This document shows, piece after piece, positions 53,863-62,968 of a stretch of 64,000 bases of DNA. The notes under the pieces were generated by a model. That model did no database searches and was not told where the DNA came from. It saw only the letters and a program-made list of their open reading frames with translations. Within the stretch, counting starts at the first letter, position 1. The number at the start of each line of letters is the position of its first letter. Origin of the DNA: an uncultured Flavobacteriaceae bacterium (GTDB lineage: Bacteria; Bacteroidota; Bacteroidia; Flavobacteriales; Flavobacteriaceae). The stretch lies in assembly GCA_938010765.1 (NCBI GenBank), contig CALLVX010000071.1, positions 88,869 to 152,868 of the forward strand, in the 5' to 3' direction. The position numbers were made by a program, and so were the translations under genes.

Positions 53863-56800
53863 TATTGTCTATTTAAGGGTGAAAAAACAAACTGCATTCC
53901 TCTGAAATGTTCATGATGTGAATCAGTAGCTTGATCGTATGTATGCTGTTTTAATTGATACATTAAGACTTGATTTGTTTCTATTAAATATTCCTCTAAT
54001 AAATCTGTTCTGAAATAATGAAAGTTTTCTGAATTTAAATCATACTCTGTTAAGAACTCTTTAAAGCATAATTCAAGATTCGAATCTAAAATTTTGGTAC
54101 TTGAGGAGTCAACAGTTAGGTTTAAATGTTTACCAATCTCTATTGCTGGTATATCACATCTAAGTGTTGGTATTTGCTTCGAATCTGTTTCCCAAATGAA
54201 ATCGATCAATGAATTCTGATATTCAAAATAAATGGGTTCATTAAACTCCTCTTGAATTTCTCCTCCAATATCTTTACGAGTTAATTTATCAGAAGACAAT
54301 ACATCCTGTAATGTAATCTTTCGTTTTTTAATTTGGATTTTGTCTGTTGGTAAATTATGACTTTCTTTAAATGAGTTTGGAACGGAATCAGCCCAATATA
54401 ATTCTCCGAAATAAGTATTTGATACGGATCCTCCTTGTGATAAATCAAGCTTCCAATCAAAATTCTTACTTTCTATTGATTCAATATGATCTAAAATTTG
54501 GGCTTTATCAACTAGATATGACTTGGCTTGCACCCAAGATCTAGTCTTATATTTTTCATCTAATTTTTGATCTACGAACGCTGATAGTAAAGTAAATCCG
54601 TCTTTTTCATATAGAGATTCCAAGCAATCATAATTTGTTTCTTTTATCCAATCTCCCTTATCAATAGTCCTTTTTTTGAAGAAATTGTTGTTGATGAATC
54701 TTTTAGAGAAAGGCTCAAAACTGCTATAACTAGGTTCAATTTCAGTATCACTTAACCTTTTGTAAAATTTTTTACCTGATGAATCAATTGTTGCCCAAAT
54801 ACCAAGTTCACTCTGACTAAGCAAATAGCCAGCATAATTAAAATATGCCATCCAAGAATACTTTTTTCCTAACCTGTCTATTTTTGTAGTGTTTCCGATA
54901 AGACTTGTACCCGAATAAAATGAAAGCTCTCTGCCAGATAATGTTTGATTATCAGAAATATAACCCAATCGTAATATTTCTTTATAAATATTGGCGGTAT
55001 GTTTTTCTCTATTTTCGTGATCTAAGTGATCTAGCCTAGGTATAGTATAGTGCACAAAATCACCTCTGAGAGGGTCTGGATCGCCAGATAAATCCCAATT
55101 GTGGGCTATTGGTACAGCTTTAATATCTTTTTGACTAATGTCAAACCAATCATCTTTATTAAAAGTATAGTTTGATAATCTTTCACGGTTTTCATCTGAT
55201 AATTCAAACACTCCTTTTAATAATGCTAAATCTATGATATGCTTATATGAATCTATTATTATATAGTTGTAAGTTGGGCTAGAGGGTTTTGCGGAAAATT
55301 GAAAATTGTATAACATTTCAGCTAATCCCCCTAAATGAGTTGTTATGAAAGTTGAATTATTCTGCAGTCTTAAACACACGCCGTAACAAATAAGTGCTAA
55401 GCGTTCTTTAATATAAATTCTTGGTGTTCTAGAATACTCGACTAATTTTACCAATAGGAGTTCTGGAAATCTTTCAAAATAACCAATTAAAAAACGAGTG
55501 CTTTTATCTCTAAGATCTCTAATTGAAGTTTCTGATAACCAGATTGCAACTTCTACAACTAAAACATCATCGTAATTGCCATCTAGTTCTTCTTGCTTAA
55601 TTAAGAAATAATCTAAAAATTCATTAAAATCTGTATAATTATTGTAAATAAAGTATGTCCAAGAAAAGTCAAGGTCATAGTTGTTTAATTTAAGTAAAAC
55701 ATCTTTGATGAATAAAAAATTAATATTTGATTCATGGTCATAGAATGTAAAAAAGGAGTCATTGAGTAATGTAAGCACTTCTTTTGGTGTGTACTTAATC
55801 TCTAAAAGCATAGAGGTTAATTTTTGGCTTTGCTCAGTAGGTTTTGTCCTTAACAAGTTTAATGTGGTGAATTTTTTGATAACATCTTGCTCAATATGAT
55901 TTACGAATAATAAAGAACTGGCGTCACTTTTAGCTATTAAAAATTTCAATATATCATCTTTCAATTGGTGATATTTTCCACTCTTTCCTAAAATGTAATC
56001 CTCAAAAAAAAAAGATTTGACAACGTCATCCACAGATCCATAGTCCAATATCAATTTATTAGCAAGTAAATAGCCGCCAATTTCCTGTTGAGTGTGTATT
56101 ATAACATCTTTATTCTCAAAATTTTCATCTAGATAAATTAGATATTCTTCTAAAATTTCAAAACCTATTGTTTCATGAATTCTATCAACATTTTTCCCTT
56201 CCATTTTTTCAAAAAACTCTCTTTTAGGAACAAACGCTTCTAACTCATTAATCATTTCTTTTGATACTCTATCGATTCCATTTAAGACGTCTTCTTTCGT
56301 GATTAAGCCTAATTTAATCCTTGTTTTTTCCGCCAAAGAGTTTAAATAATTTGTAAATACCTGCTCAAAGCCTTCAAATCCAAGTAAGGGGTCAACTGTT
56401 TCAACTTTTTCGCCGTTCAGCATTTTACAATATAAATCCAAGTATAAAGGTGTGCCGAAAAAGAAAACATCTGCATCGGTTACAGGATCGGTGTTAATTC
56501 TGAATTCATTGAAATATTTATTAATTAGTTCTTTTAATTTATAGCCGCTAAATACATTAAGTTGAATTTGGTTGTAAGGAATGCTATTATCACTCCATAT
56601 TCTAGAGATGTAAGAGGTTCTTAAGGTCGCAACAAAATATAGATGCGGATATAGTTTTAAATTCTCAATAAATGAATCTAAACTTTTGAACCAAATTTTG
56701 CTAAATCCGTCATTGGCAAAACTTGTTTCATTTAGACCATCAATAATTATAGGTAAACGGCATTTATTTTGTTCTCCATAGGTATTTAGTTTGGCAAGTA

Positions 56801-57653
56801 TTTCATCTAGTTTGTAGTTATTTGGAACTAAAAGATTATCCATTAAAATGGATTCAAAATCATCAGGATTACCATTGAAAGATTTACCGTTTATTAAGAT
56901 AGCCGGTTTATCTTTTTTAAGTAATTCGTTATAAATGAATGCCGAGAAGTTAGACTTACCCATGCCAGCATTACCATGAATTATTTTGATCTTCGAGTTT
57001 TTCTTTTCGAGAAGTAATGCATTAACATTTCTAAGTTGCAGAATATTCTCAGAAAGCGTTTTAAAGATAGCTTCAATAGCATAACGGTCAGATGGTTCCT
57101 TCTTTAGAAATATATATTCTTCGGAGTAATCATCTAATTCATTGTATTTGAAATTTTCAATAATTTCGAAAGCCTCCAAATCAAATAATTCAACTTCTAA
57201 AGGAATCGAGACGGCTCCGAAATTACCCAACCCTTTTAATTTAGAATCTTCATTTAGAAAATTTTGGCAGGTGTTTTTCAGCTTCTCTAATTGTAAAAAT
57301 TGTTTAGATTTTTTATTTAGTTCAATATCTTCAAAATCAACTAAGGCCGTAAAGGTTTCATACTGTCTCAAGAACTTAGTTGTTAACCCCTCTAATGCTA
57401 TAATTTCTCTAAATAACTGTTTGAAATATTCTTCAGAAAACAGAATCTCATTCAATAATTGTTTTCCTGAATTTTTATCTTGGTCTACAAATAAATTTTC
57501 GTTGTATTTTGATGTGAATTCTGAAGAATAATGTTTTGAATACAACTTATCAAACCATTCTTTATTTATTTTAATTGGCTTTCTAAATATTTTAAAATTG
57601 TTAACGATATTTATCTGAAACCAACCAGAAAAAACACTCTTATTCTTTGTCAT
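53862..57653 (-). CDS. NACHT/STAND-like P-loop NTPase, probable anti-phage receptor
   Basis: 1263 residues. The N-terminus begins MTKNKSVFSGWFQIN, a motif repeated at the end of the neighbouring membrane protein. The NTPase core has Walker A GNAGMGKS (227-234) and Walker B LPIIIDGLNE (300-309) with an arginine-containing FVATLRTSY sensor. The remaining about 850 residues look like helical repeats, the usual ligand-sensing half of STAND proteins (Avs and NLR-like). It sits between hsdS and hsdR. It overlaps the small membrane protein gene by 14 nt, suggesting the two products act together as sensor and effector. No known effector domain is fused to it. Confidence 0.72.
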   Translation of the reverse strand: MTKNKSVFSGWFQINIVNNFKIFRKPIKINKEWFDKLYSKHYSSEFTSKYNENLFVDQDKNSGKQLLNEILFSEEYFKQLFREIIALEGLTTKFLRQYETFTALVDFEDIELNKKSKQFLQLEKLKNTCQNFLNEDSKLKGLGNFGAVSIPLEVELFDLEAFEIIENFKYNELDDYSEEYIFLKKEPSDRYAIEAIFKTLSENILQLRNVNALLLEKKNSKIKIIHGNAGMGKSNFSAFIYNELLKKDKPAILINGKSFNGNPDDFESILMDNLLVPNNYKLDEILAKLNTYGEQNKCRLPIIIDGLNETSFANDGFSKIWFKSLDSFIENLKLYPHLYFVATLRTSYISRIWSDNSIPYNQIQLNVFSGYKLKELINKYFNEFRINTDPVTDADVFFFGTPLYLDLYCKMLNGEKVETVDPLLGFEGFEQVFTNYLNSLAEKTRIKLGLITKEDVLNGIDRVSKEMINELEAFVPKREFFEKMEGKNVDRIHETIGFEILEEYLIYLDENFENKDVIIHTQQEIGGYLLANKLILDYGSVDDVVKSFFFEDYILGKSGKYHQLKDDILKFLIAKSDASSLLFVNHIEQDVIKKFTTLNLLRTKPTEQSQKLTSMLLEIKYTPKEVLTLLNDSFFTFYDHESNINFLFIKDVLLKLNNYDLDFSWTYFIYNNYTDFNEFLDYFLIKQEELDGNYDDVLVVEVAIWLSETSIRDLRDKSTRFLIGYFERFPELLLVKLVEYSRTPRIYIKERLALICYGVCLRLQNNSTFITTHLGGLAEMLYNFQFSAKPSSPTYNYIIIDSYKHIIDLALLKGVFELSDENRERLSNYTFNKDDWFDISQKDIKAVPIAHNWDLSGDPDPLRGDFVHYTIPRLDHLDHENREKHTANIYKEILRLGYISDNQTLSGRELSFYSGTSLIGNTTKIDRLGKKYSWMAYFNYAGYLLSQSELGIWATIDSSGKKFYKRLSDTEIEPSYSSFEPFSKRFINNNFFKKRTIDKGDWIKETNYDCLESLYEKDGFTLLSAFVDQKLDEKYKTRSWVQAKSYLVDKAQILDHIESIESKNFDWKLDLSQGGSVSNTYFGELYWADSVPNSFKESHNLPTDKIQIKKRKITLQDVLSSDKLTRKDIGGEIQEEFNEPIYFEYQNSLIDFIWETDSKQIPTLRCDIPAIEIGKHLNLTVDSSSTKILDSNLELCFKEFLTEYDLNSENFHYFRTDLLEEYLIETNQVLMYQLKQHTYDQATDSHHEHFRGMQFVFSPLNRQ

Positions 57654-57696
57654 AGTAGTTAGTTTGTTTATTTATTTGAAACCAACCAGAAAAGAC
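57609..57696 (-). repeat. Direct repeat encoding VFSGWFQIN in two adjacent genes
   Basis: 57670-57696 (end of the small membrane protein) and 57609-57635 (start of the STAND gene) encode the same nine residues in two different reading frames. Counting the codon before, 27 of 30 nt match; two differences are synonymous and one changes Asn to Ser. The wider context K-x-VFSGWFQIN-xxx-N-(Y/F) is shared. Confidence 0.85.
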
Positions 57697-58023
57697 ATTT
57701 TTAGCATTGATTATTTTTTGAGGCTTTAGAATATTAAACTCAATTAGAATACAGACCAATAACAAGACAACAGCAATAGCTACGCCTACCCAATTTACAC
57801 CACCACCAAATCTATCTACTAACCAACCGTAAGCAGGCTTTATGAATTCACCATATTTATCGCCAATTTCCGTATAATTGGGTTCAGCCTCTAAAGGTAT
57901 TTTAGCAGTATTCAACTCAAAATACAAATAGGTAACACTTGCTATTCCTGTTATACGGTATAATCGCTTTCTACGAATTAACCACTTCACAACTAAAACA
58001 ATTATATCCCAAAATATTTTCAT
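57640..58023 (-). CDS. Small transmembrane protein, candidate effector of the STAND NTPase
   Basis: 127 residues. Hydrophobic stretches occur at 4-16 (FWDIIVLVVKWLI), about 22-37, and 77-96 (NWVGVAIAVVLLLVCILIEF). The C-terminus NVFSGWFQINKQTNYY repeats the N-terminal motif of the next protein. No family is recognised. Its end overlaps the STAND gene by 14 nt in another frame. A membrane protein with a motif shared with a neighbouring NTPase suggests a membrane-damaging effector that is triggered through that motif. Confidence 0.65.
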   Translation of the reverse strand: MKIFWDIIVLVVKWLIRRKRLYRITGIASVTYLYFELNTAKIPLEAEPNYTEIGDKYGEFIKPAYGWLVDRFGGGVNWVGVAIAVVLLLVCILIEFNILKPQKIINAKNVFSGWFQINKQTNYYDKE

Positions 58024-58036
58024 AAAAATTTGACCT

Positions 58037-58087
58037 TTAACACATCCTAACTTTACCCGTCACAACTTTATTTATTAAACTACTCTT
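58037..58087 (-). pseudogene. Remnant of an hsdS 3' end behind the DUF4917 gene
   Basis: Directly after the DUF4917 stop, in the same frame, the codons read KSSLINKVVTGKVRMC and a stop. The end of the intact HsdS in this operon is KSSLINSVVTGKVKVC. 13 of 16 residues match, and about 41 of 51 nt. The remnant stop lies 13 nt before the next ATG, the same distance as between the intact hsdS stop and the DUF4917 ATG. Confidence 0.85.
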
Positions 58088-59164
58088 TTAACTCCAAATA
58101 TTAGCGGTTTGAGAATTATACACATTAACCTTGCAATCAAACTTACCTTGAATGCTTTTAATGTATTCTAAATCTGTTTCGGAATAGACCCCTATGTAAA
58201 TACTAAAAAGTTTGTCACCTGATTGGGCTCCTCTTTTTGATGCTTTATTGACCGCATCAATTATGTGATAATCATATTCACCAAAATTGAATCCGAATGA
58301 AACAAGAAAACCTGTTATATCACAAAGGGTATCATAGCAATGAATCAAGTATCTGTTGTGATAAATATGTTTTAGTTTTTCTGTTCCATCTCCTGCCGTA
58401 ACAAAAATTGGATATTCTTTGTTATCCATTCTTTCTTTAATATTGTCCAATAAATACTGGCGATCTCGATAAACCTCTTTTTCGATTTCTGTGCCTGTGT
58501 CAAATATTGGTAATGTGCCATGGACGTGAAAAACTTTTTGTTCATCTTTATATTTCCCCCAGTATAAATCTCCATATTGAGCATCTTCTTGTCCTTTTCG
58601 AGTTGCTACTGGGTTTAAATGTTCGCGTCCAAAGCCATCATTAGCTTGTTTTGATTCATTACGCATTAATACCCAATACAACAACAAGTCATAATTTGTT
58701 GAAAACACCCTACCTTCCTTTTCTAGATATTCATTTAAAAAACTAAAACAAGCTTTACTTTTTTGTTCCTCAATTTCAAATACGTGATCTGGGTGCAGAG
58801 AACTTACAGCATCAATAAGGCTTTGCCGTAATAATTGATTTGCATCAGTCAAAGCCTTTGTTAACTTTCCATCATCTTCAAAAGCTTTAGCCATTTCAAT
58901 AAAATTATCTAGTTGGCGCATTACTAATTCAAAGTTTTTGGTGTTAACGACTTCGAATAGCTTACTTAAAGTTGAATCTTCTAGTTTTTCTATAAAATCA
59001 TAAAGAGCGTTATAAGAAAATATTTTATGGTCGTATGCCATACTAAACCCATTACCCATGATAAGATGTTTTGGGTACTTTCTTTTATTTAATTTGTCTA
59101 CTACAGATTTATAATCTGGTAAATCTTCAAATTTTAATTCCTCAGATATATTTCCTACTGCCAT
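58088..59164 (-). CDS. DUF4917 (SIR2-like) protein, probable defence gene
   Basis: 358 residues. The N-terminal HLIMGNGFSMAYDHKIF (33-49) is a nucleotide-binding turn like that of SIR2-like proteins, followed by FSTNYDLLLYWVL and KVFHVHGTLPIFD, also in the SIR2 order (N-Y-D and H-G). DUF4917 matches the length and these motifs. SIR2-like defence proteins typically deplete NAD on phage infection. It lies 13 nt after hsdS and is followed by an hsdS-tail remnant, so it was inserted into an existing restriction operon. Confidence 0.78.
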   Translation of the reverse strand: MAVGNISEELKFEDLPDYKSVVDKLNKRKYPKHLIMGNGFSMAYDHKIFSYNALYDFIEKLEDSTLSKLFEVVNTKNFELVMRQLDNFIEMAKAFEDDGKLTKALTDANQLLRQSLIDAVSSLHPDHVFEIEEQKSKACFSFLNEYLEKEGRVFSTNYDLLLYWVLMRNESKQANDGFGREHLNPVATRKGQEDAQYGDLYWGKYKDEQKVFHVHGTLPIFDTGTEIEKEVYRDRQYLLDNIKERMDNKEYPIFVTAGDGTEKLKHIYHNRYLIHCYDTLCDITGFLVSFGFNFGEYDYHIIDAVNKASKRGAQSGDKLFSIYIGVYSETDLEYIKSIQGKFDCKVNVYNSQTANIWS

Positions 59165-59177
59165 ACTATTTCCTTTT

Positions 59178-59235
59178 TTAGCAAACCTTAACTTTACCAG
59201 TTACCACACTATTTATCAAACTACTCTTATACTCC
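59178..59235 (-). repeat. Intact copy of the hsdS-tail repeat
   Basis: The last 58 nt of hsdS correspond to 58037-58095, about 80 percent identical over the coding part. The two copies flank the DUF4917 gene as direct repeats about 1.1 kb apart. Confidence 0.8.
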
Positions 59236-60491
59236 TTTAGCTTATTTATTTCTTGCTGTTTTAAGCTAATGGCTGTTTCTATTTTTTGTGAAGCTGTTTT
59301 TATATAGGCTGAAATTTCTTTTTGTTCTGAAAGTGGTGGAACAGCAGTATAAATAGTCTTTAAGTCATTAATATTAAACCTAAAAACTTTAATTCCTGTA
59401 GCATATTTTCTAAGTTCTTTAGAGAACACCTTTGAAGAAAAATATAAATAATGACCATTTATTTTCTCATTATCTGGTTTTAATATTAATTGTTCTCCTC
59501 CTAACAAACCTAAATCACTTCTATTATAAAAAGCAGAATGGCCTAAATCTTCAATTGTCTCAGATGTTGAGATAAAAATAGTATCTCCATAATTCACGAT
59601 TTGAGTTTCCTTGTAAAATTCATCATTGACGTAAAAATTATATTTTTCATCAACTTCATCAACTTTATAAGTTTTTCCATATTGTAAAGCAACATATTGT
59701 CCATCACCCAATAATTCATCTTTGCTAAAAGTTGAATTTCCTCTTACAAAATGACATAGACCAAATAATTTCTTCACCTCCCAACCCTCAGGAATCTTAC
59801 CAATCCACTCCACACCAGAGTCCTTTAGTTGTGCGCTATCATCTAAACCACGGGTAACCGCTTTATGAATTAATATTTGTTTGTGTTCATTAAGCAAGTT
59901 TGTTTGTTGCTCTTTTATAGAAATAGCTTCTTCTATTTTAGTGGTTTTATCGTCTAAAAAGTCAACTATGATTTTCTGTTCTTCGTGTTTGGGATAAGGA
60001 ATAACAACATCTCCGAATTTATCAAAGTATAAACGCAATCTCATATCCATTATGCCGCGAGAATGTTTTTTAAGTTCAGAAATACAAGCAGAATTTCTAA
60101 ATAAATAATGATAAAAATTACTTTCGATTTTCACTTTTGCCCTTAAAATATCATAAGCTGGACTTGTAACACCATCGTAATTTGAAACGCCAATTGCTCC
60201 CATCCAAGCAAGTAACTTATTTACAATAACATCCCCCTTTTGAACAAGCCAATAACCATCAGTAGTTGAAGCTTTATTCCCTCTCTCTTTTAATTCTCTC
60301 CTAGGTTTAACACCGATATCAGTATAAACAGATAATAGTTCAAAATCATTGTTATTAGGTGCAGGTTCAACAACTAATCTAAAAACATTTTTAACTCGTG
60401 TAGCTTCCCAATTCTCAGGTATACTGCCCAACCATTCTACGCCTGAATCTTTATACTTTTCGTAACGCTGTATGTTATTTTCCACCACCAT
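59178..60491 (-). CDS. hsdS: Type I restriction specificity subunit
   Basis: 437 residues. Two target-recognition halves each begin with the same phrase: DSGVEWLGSIPENWEATRVKNVF (about 12-34) and DSGVEWIGKIPEGWEVKKLF. Each is followed by a conserved coiled coil (EQKIIVDFLDDKTTKIEEAI and EQKEISAYIKTASQKIETAI) that sets the spacer of the bipartite site. The C-terminus KSSLINSVVTGKVKVC recurs as a remnant downstream. It shares one base with hsdM (TAATG). Its recognition sequence cannot be read out here. Confidence 0.95.
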   Translation of the reverse strand: MVVENNIQRYEKYKDSGVEWLGSIPENWEATRVKNVFRLVVEPAPNNNDFELLSVYTDIGVKPRRELKERGNKASTTDGYWLVQKGDVIVNKLLAWMGAIGVSNYDGVTSPAYDILRAKVKIESNFYHYLFRNSACISELKKHSRGIMDMRLRLYFDKFGDVVIPYPKHEEQKIIVDFLDDKTTKIEEAISIKEQQTNLLNEHKQILIHKAVTRGLDDSAQLKDSGVEWIGKIPEGWEVKKLFGLCHFVRGNSTFSKDELLGDGQYVALQYGKTYKVDEVDEKYNFYVNDEFYKETQIVNYGDTIFISTSETIEDLGHSAFYNRSDLGLLGGEQLILKPDNEKINGHYLYFSSKVFSKELRKYATGIKVFRFNINDLKTIYTAVPPLSEQKEISAYIKTASQKIETAISLKQQEINKLKEYKSSLINSVVTGKVKVC

Positions 60492-62839
60492 TACACCAAC
60501 TTTAAAATTTCAGTTATTAAACCATCACTTTTTTTCTCTAGGTCTACAATGTCTTTAGTAACATCTTCTATAGAACGTAAAGGGGTATGCTTGTAAAAGT
60601 ATTTATTAAAGCTAATCTCATAGCCAATTTTGGTAGCGTCTAGATTTATCCAAGCTTCTGATACGTGTGGTTGTACTTCGCGTAAAAAGTAAGTGTGTAT
60701 ATCGTCCTTAACGGGTACGTTTTCGGTATCACGTAAGTCACTTTCGGTTTCATAAACTATATATTCTCCCTTTTTAGCGGTTGGGTAATACCCAAAGTCT
60801 GATAATTGTTCTGTGGTGCAATCTAAATACGATAATAGCTTTGCTAGTTTATCCTTAGACAATTTTTCTGCTTTCTTGACCACTTTTTCGGCGTCAGCAT
60901 CATACCAGCTTACTGCGTTTAAAATGGCTTTTTTATCACTAGCGCTAATACTCAGTTTCTGTTTTTTAATTTCTATGTCTACTACTTTCTTAAATTTATT
61001 AAAGTCTGTATACTCATTTTCACCAATAGCCTTTAATAAAGTGGATCCTGTTTTGACAAGATTTAAATGCTTTTCCCAAGTTGCTGGTTTGGTAAGTTTT
61101 GTTTTATTCGAGGATGAAAGGTTTAGTTCGTTTTTTTCACACCAATCTAGAAGGTCTTTTTCATGTTGTTTGGTATTAGTATAAACACTTTCTCCATAAG
61201 TTTCAAAGGCATATTGCATAGGTTCTTGCATGATTCTATCATAGCGTAAGGCTTCAATACGCTCTTTAGTAAACTGTGCTTTTAATCTTTTTGGACGTTC
61301 TATAGTGGCTTTATAATAGCCAAAATCAGCATTATCAAAAACTTGAGCAGAGACACCTTGCGCGCCTTCACGTTCTGCAACGCTCATATTAGTATAGGTT
61401 TTTACGATTTCAGCAATATGTTTTGGTGCAAACTCACAGTTTTTGTTTCCCAAATTTTTACGCAGTTTACGATACAGTTGTCCAGCATCAATAAGTTGTA
61501 CCTTGCCTTGTCGGCTGGTGGGTTTATTGTTGCTTAAAACCCATATATAAGTAGTTATTCCTGTATTATAAAATAGGTTGTTGGGCATTTGAACAATGGC
61601 CTCTAGCCAATCGTTTTCTATAATATGTCTTCGTATGTTACTTTCACCACCACCTGCATCGCCTGTAAACAAACTACTTCCGTTATGAACTGAAGCAATT
61701 CGTGTACCTGTTGGGCTTTGGGAAAGGGGCTTCATTTTAGAAACCATTTCCATCAAGAACAATAATTGCCCGTCTGAAGACCTGGGTATAGCATCTGCAT
61801 CCTCTTCAACGCCCCAATAATTTTTCAATTGTATTTTAAAACGGGGGTCTATAACGTCGCTACCATCTTTGATGTATTTCTGTTCGCTGCTCCATGATTT
61901 GCCATAGGGGGGGTTAGAGAGCATAAAATCAAAACTAGTACCCGCAAACTCATCTGTAGATAGGGTAGAGCCTACACGTATGTTTTCAGGGTTGTTGCCC
62001 TTAATCATCATATCAGATTTGCAAATGGCGTAGGTTTCGTCGTTTATTTCTTTTCCATAGAGGTACACATCACCGGTTGCCTTGATATCTCCTTCTTCAT
62101 TCGTAATAAAATTTTGAGATTCAGTTAGCATACCACCGCTACCGCATGCAGGGTCATAAATAGTCATTACCGGCGGTAAATTTTCTTTGATAGGGTCAAA
62201 GATGATATGCGTCATTAAATCAATTACCTCACGTGGCGTAAAGTGTTCTCCGGCCTCTTCATTATTTTCTTCATTGAATTTTCTAATGAGTTCTTCGAAA
62301 ACATAGCCCATTCCTAAATTGGACAGGGCGGGTAGTTTTCGGCCGTCCGGGTCTAGTTTCTCAAAGGGGGTTAGATTTATAATTGATGATGTGAATTTTT
62401 CTAAGACATCTAATAACACATCTTTAGCAGCCATATGGCGCACTTGACTCCGAAGTTTAAATTTCTCAATAATTTCCTTCACGTTTGGGCTAAAACCATT
62501 CAGGTAATCCTCGAAGTTTGCCTGAAGTATCTGTGAACTGTTAGTAGCAGTATCTTTTAATTTTTGGAGTGTCCATTTGCTAGTATTGTAAAATACATAT
62601 GTGGAAGCTTCGCGCAAACCAGACTCATCCCATTCGATAAAGCCAGCTTCTTCTTTTTGAAAAGTTAATTCTTCTAAAACAGCTTCTTTTGTGGGTTCTA
62701 AAAGCGCATCTAATCTTCGTAAGACAATCATAGGTAAAATAACATCTCTGTACTTACCACGCACATATACATCTCTAAGGCAATCGTCTGCAATAGACCA
62801 TATAAAGGATACTAATTTATTATGGGAAGATTTATTCAT
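60491..62839 (-). CDS. hsdM: Type I restriction methyltransferase subunit
   Basis: 782 residues, longer than the usual about 500 to 550. An N-terminal HsdM domain precedes the N6-adenine methyltransferase core with motif I DPACGSGGM (229-237) and motif IV NPPY (309-312). The extra C-terminal part after about residue 500 contains an alpha-helical stretch (NAVSWYDADAEKVVKKAEKLSKDKL) and ends with VTKDIVDLEKKSDGLITEILKL. It methylates the site read by HsdS. It is the first gene of the long defence operon. Confidence 0.95.
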   Translation of the reverse strand: MNKSSHNKLVSFIWSIADDCLRDVYVRGKYRDVILPMIVLRRLDALLEPTKEAVLEELTFQKEEAGFIEWDESGLREASTYVFYNTSKWTLQKLKDTATNSSQILQANFEDYLNGFSPNVKEIIEKFKLRSQVRHMAAKDVLLDVLEKFTSSIINLTPFEKLDPDGRKLPALSNLGMGYVFEELIRKFNEENNEEAGEHFTPREVIDLMTHIIFDPIKENLPPVMTIYDPACGSGGMLTESQNFITNEEGDIKATGDVYLYGKEINDETYAICKSDMMIKGNNPENIRVGSTLSTDEFAGTSFDFMLSNPPYGKSWSSEQKYIKDGSDVIDPRFKIQLKNYWGVEEDADAIPRSSDGQLLFLMEMVSKMKPLSQSPTGTRIASVHNGSSLFTGDAGGGESNIRRHIIENDWLEAIVQMPNNLFYNTGITTYIWVLSNNKPTSRQGKVQLIDAGQLYRKLRKNLGNKNCEFAPKHIAEIVKTYTNMSVAEREGAQGVSAQVFDNADFGYYKATIERPKRLKAQFTKERIEALRYDRIMQEPMQYAFETYGESVYTNTKQHEKDLLDWCEKNELNLSSSNKTKLTKPATWEKHLNLVKTGSTLLKAIGENEYTDFNKFKKVVDIEIKKQKLSISASDKKAILNAVSWYDADAEKVVKKAEKLSKDKLAKLLSYLDCTTEQLSDFGYYPTAKKGEYIVYETESDLRDTENVPVKDDIHTYFLREVQPHVSEAWINLDATKIGYEISFNKYFYKHTPLRSIEDVTKDIVDLEKKSDGLITEILKLV

Positions 62840-62968
62840 TGGTTGTTTCTGGTTTGAAAATTCAAAACCTAAATATACCTAAACGCAATAAAAATCTTAC
62901 AATAAATATCTGTCATTTTATATAAAACTATAATTATAGATTTATATAAAAAGAGTAATTTAGAAACC

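Noticed and set aside
57609..57696. Short direct repeats as a CRISPR array
   Set aside because: Only two copies, each coding for the same peptide inside genes; no spacer series and no cas operon.
58024..58087. Gap between DUF4917 and the membrane protein as a promoter region
   Set aside because: The sequence translates as an hsdS C-terminal tail in the DUF4917 frame, which explains it better.
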